Part shown: in pieces, positions 62,140-64,000 of the stretch
Layout: each line of letters begins with the position of its first letter
How positions within the stretch are numbered: the first letter of the stretch is position 1
Assembly: GCF_014856545.2 (NCBI RefSeq)
Contig: NZ_CP109811.1
Span: forward strand, 1,358,001 to 1,422,000
Source of the DNA: Mesobacillus jeotgali
GTDB lineage: Bacteria > Bacillota > Bacilli > Bacillales > Cytobacillaceae
Length of the DNA stretch: 64,000 nt
Direction: 5' to 3'
Made by a program: the position numbers and the translations under genes
The notes under the pieces: generated by a model
Told to the model about the DNA's origin: nothing
Database searches by the model: none
Seen by the model: only the letters and a program-made list of their open reading frames with translations

Positions 62140-62415
62140 TTGTAGAACGTCATTAACAGCAATAAATGCTTTAACTGCTAAATTTAACTCGCTGAATACC
62201 TCAAAGTCGAATATTAATTCAAAGTTGTTTGCCTTTATTTCACATGGCATTATCCAAGTGCGGTCATTAAAAGTGTCAGCCGCGATATACCCTTTCTTCT
62301 TCAGAGTTAAAAAGGAATTTTCATATATCTCTAAATCGAATTGTTTATATTCCACCTGTTCAACTACACTTAATACTGAGTTACCATGTAACTTCTGAGA
62401 AAGTTTTATTTCCAC
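62140..62415 (-). pseudogene. TnpB-like tyrosine recombinase, 5' part, split by the transposon
   Basis: The first 92 or so codons (EIKLSQKLHGNSVLSVVEQV ... FIAVNDVLQ) up to the transposon junction near 62140. The GTG at 62415 follows AAGGAGA; the previous gene's stop is at 62426. The protein would continue at 58901 with FKDVKNIIALRRISG. In the present state it reads a few codons into the transposon and becomes a dead fragment. Confidence 0.75.
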
Positions 62416-62425
62416 GATACTCTCC

Positions 62426-64000
62426 TTAATCAATAAATATTTTTTCAGCTAAGTTACCTAGTTTTTTTCGAACATCATCAATTTGGATAAACGAGTTTAT
62501 ATAATCAACCCCCAAAAAACTTATACCTTCATCGAGTAGTAATAATAAATGCATTAAAAAGTAAGAATCTTTCTTCCTAATAGCTTCATGACTTGTTGTT
62601 TCTATTGAATTTATCAGTCTATAAAATTCACTACTTAATTCAATAAACAAATAATTTTTGGGGATGATGTTTGGACATGAATAACATGAATTCAATCTTG
62701 GATATTCACAGGTAGGAGATGAAAGACATTGTGCATTTTCTATTTTAGATGGCATTTCACCTTTAAAAACCTTAACTAATGTTTCAGTCAAAGATTCCTT
62801 ACTTAGTTTAACTAACCTTGATATAACTGAGCTTCGTTTTTCTCTTATCTGTAATAGAAATCGAGACCATCTTTCAGTTTCTAGTGGTCCTATTTCACTT
62901 CTTAATGAAGTAATTAAACTAGTTCTTTCTGCCATTGTATGGGGTACGTTGTGTTTTTCTGTAGCTAACAAAATTAAATAATTATAGAGCCATCCGAAAT
63001 GACCTCTTCGAAATAGGTTTAAAGAGACCTTGTTTAAGCTTCCATCATTATTTGTTGCTTGAACATATATTGCGGTAGTCTCTGGGTTGTTATGGGATCG
63101 AACTCTCTGAGTAAGTTCCAATGAAAGATCAGAATCCTTATCGTCTTCCTCAGTGATACTGTAAAACAAGTACGTCATGGTACTATTAATAAATTTTAAG
63201 CTCTTAAACGATTTAAGGGTTGGTTTAAAATTAAAAAACTCATGATGTAATTCACTTCCACTTGTAACTACAGATTTAATCTTTGTACCTACAATAAATG
63301 TTTGTAAAAGGTATTTATTCTTTTTCTTCTGCCTATGTAATTCCGAAATTACCAAAGCAGTTGCCAATGGCTCAACTAAATCCGGTTCAACTAAAAAAGT
63401 AACGAAGACATTAGTTTTACTTGTCTTTATTGACTTGAAAAATATATATAGTTGATTAATGATCTTTTGGCTTTGTGTAATTGTTAGTGTATTATTCTCA
63501 AACCATTCAAATGAATGAACCCGAATAGAATCTAAATCTATATGAGGGGTATTGTAAACAACGTCTGAGGGTCTCCACACATTTGTAAGGTGCATTATTG
63601 TAAACACCCACATATTTGCATAGTTCTGATTACTAATAGCATTAGGAATATGTAATTTGTTATCTTTTACATAATTATAGTAATCATTAAAAACTTCCGG
63701 AGGATAGATATCTTTTTGTTCTTCCGTTTTCTTCACTTTAGATACAACATATTTTTTTGGTACTGATAAATCCTTCGCAGAATAACTATAATTATAAAAC
63801 TGTATGAAAATACGTTGTTTATGTTCATTAGTTAATAGTTTTGTAATAATCCAATCTATAGACTTGACCCCAACCTCATAGATATTTTTTTTAAGATGGG
63901 TTAGGATTCCAAAAACTGATTTATAGTAATTGAAAACTGTTCGGATATGTTTTGGATTTCCCCTTAATTTACTAAATTGGATTTTACAAAACTCAATGTA
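62426..64000 (-). CDS. TnpA-like recombinase of the Tn554-like module (5' partial)
   Basis: The frame is open through the right edge of the window (525 codons visible; the codon at 64000 reads tyrosine), so a start at 63736 is only internal. The C-terminal RVRSHNNPETTAIYVQATNN resembles the H-x-x-R/Y region of tyrosine recombinases, and the last third has a cysteine cluster (CLSSPTCEYPRLNSCYSC). It is the first of three genes, with the TnpB-like and TnpC-like genes downstream. It may be a recombinase or a degenerate partner. Confidence 0.65.
   Translation of the reverse strand, partial: YIEFCKIQFSKLRGNPKHIRTVFNYYKSVFGILTHLKKNIYEVGVKSIDWIITKLLTNEHKQRIFIQFYNYSYSAKDLSVPKKYVVSKVKKTEEQKDIYPPEVFNDYYNYVKDNKLHIPNAISNQNYANMWVFTIMHLTNVWRPSDVVYNTPHIDLDSIRVHSFEWFENNTLTITQSQKIINQLYIFFKSIKTSKTNVFVTFLVEPDLVEPLATALVISELHRQKKKNKYLLQTFIVGTKIKSVVTSGSELHHEFFNFKPTLKSFKSLKFINSTMTYLFYSITEEDDKDSDLSLELTQRVRSHNNPETTAIYVQATNNDGSLNKVSLNLFRRGHFGWLYNYLILLATEKHNVPHTMAERTSLITSLRSEIGPLETERWSRFLLQIREKRSSVISRLVKLSKESLTETLVKVFKGEMPSKIENAQCLSSPTCEYPRLNSCYSCPNIIPKNYLFIELSSEFYRLINSIETTSHEAIRKKDSYFLMHLLLLLDEGISFLGVDYINSFIQIDDVRKKLGNLAEKIFID

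Noticed and set aside
63736..63738. GTG at 63736 as the start of the TnpA-like gene
   Set aside because: The frame is open to the window edge and codes plausible protein, and there is no ribosome binding site at 63736.

Overview
The window is chromosomal DNA of a spore-forming low-GC Gram-positive bacterium of the family Bacillaceae. The left 38 kb follows the gene order of the Bacillus subtilis yjbC-yjcH segment very closely: yjbC, spx, mecA, (cls), coiA, pepF, spxH, yjbI, yjbJ, yjbK, yjbL, relQ, nadF, yjbO, prpE, yjbQ, fabI, cotO, cotY/Z, yjcA, yjcZ, spoVIF, yjcD, yjcF, yjcG, yjcH. Spore coat, spore-membrane-channel and sporulation genes confirm a spore former. The species cannot be named from this sequence alone; a Mesobacillus/Cytobacillus-type Bacillus would fit.

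Region 1 (1-23.7 kb) is core housekeeping and stress biology. It holds Spx with its ClpXP adaptor SpxH, the ClpC adaptor MecA, cardiolipin synthase, CoiA, oligopeptidase F, a truncated haemoglobin, a lytic transglycosylase, a CYTH protein, the small alarmone synthetase RelQ, NAD kinase, a pseudouridine synthase, PrpE, MgtE, a cation antiporter, and FabI behind a clear FapR-type box. A ~120-bp palindrome-rich intergenic repeat occurs in two full and several partial copies. Two core genes, the CAP-domain lipoprotein gene and prpE, carry frameshifts.

Region 2 (22.7-28.4 kb) is sporulation: CotO, CotY/Z, YjcA, and a lipoprotein-spoVAC-spoVAD-spoVAEB-DUF421 operon that resembles the spoVA-2 type linked to spore heat resistance, then YjcZ and SpoVIF. 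Region 3 (28.4-38.1 kb) holds helicase YjcD, the yjcF-yjcG-yjcH set, a complete TAXI-type TRAP transporter operon, a small gene behind two LexA boxes, and a Nudix hydrolase.

Region 4 (38.2-64 kb) is an accessory island beginning at a tRNA-Val(GAC) gene with an adjacent tyrosine integrase. It is visibly more AT-rich and full of decay. It contains a broken primase-helicase gene, an IS21-family element with a 5-bp target duplication, a RloC/PrrC-like zinc-hook ATPase that may be an anticodon nuclease, a decayed Pycsar-type nucleotidyl cyclase, and two copies of a structured RNA-like repeat. Next come a cadmium operon (cadD, cadC, cadA) with CadC-type palindromes and a mercury-type MerR with a CopZ-like metallochaperone. 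The right end is a Tn554-like three-gene transposition module, with its second gene split by a 3.2-kb Mu/Tn7-like element. The island runs off the right edge, so its far attachment site is not visible.

The most striking observation is in cadA. The codon for the first cysteine of the N-terminal metal-binding CxxC motif is TGA, the rest of the 711-codon frame is intact, and a 6-bp hairpin with a G-first loop lies 21 nt downstream, which fits the geometry of bacterial SECIS elements. It is either a recent nonsense mutation or a candidate selenocysteine-containing CadA; the window alone cannot decide.
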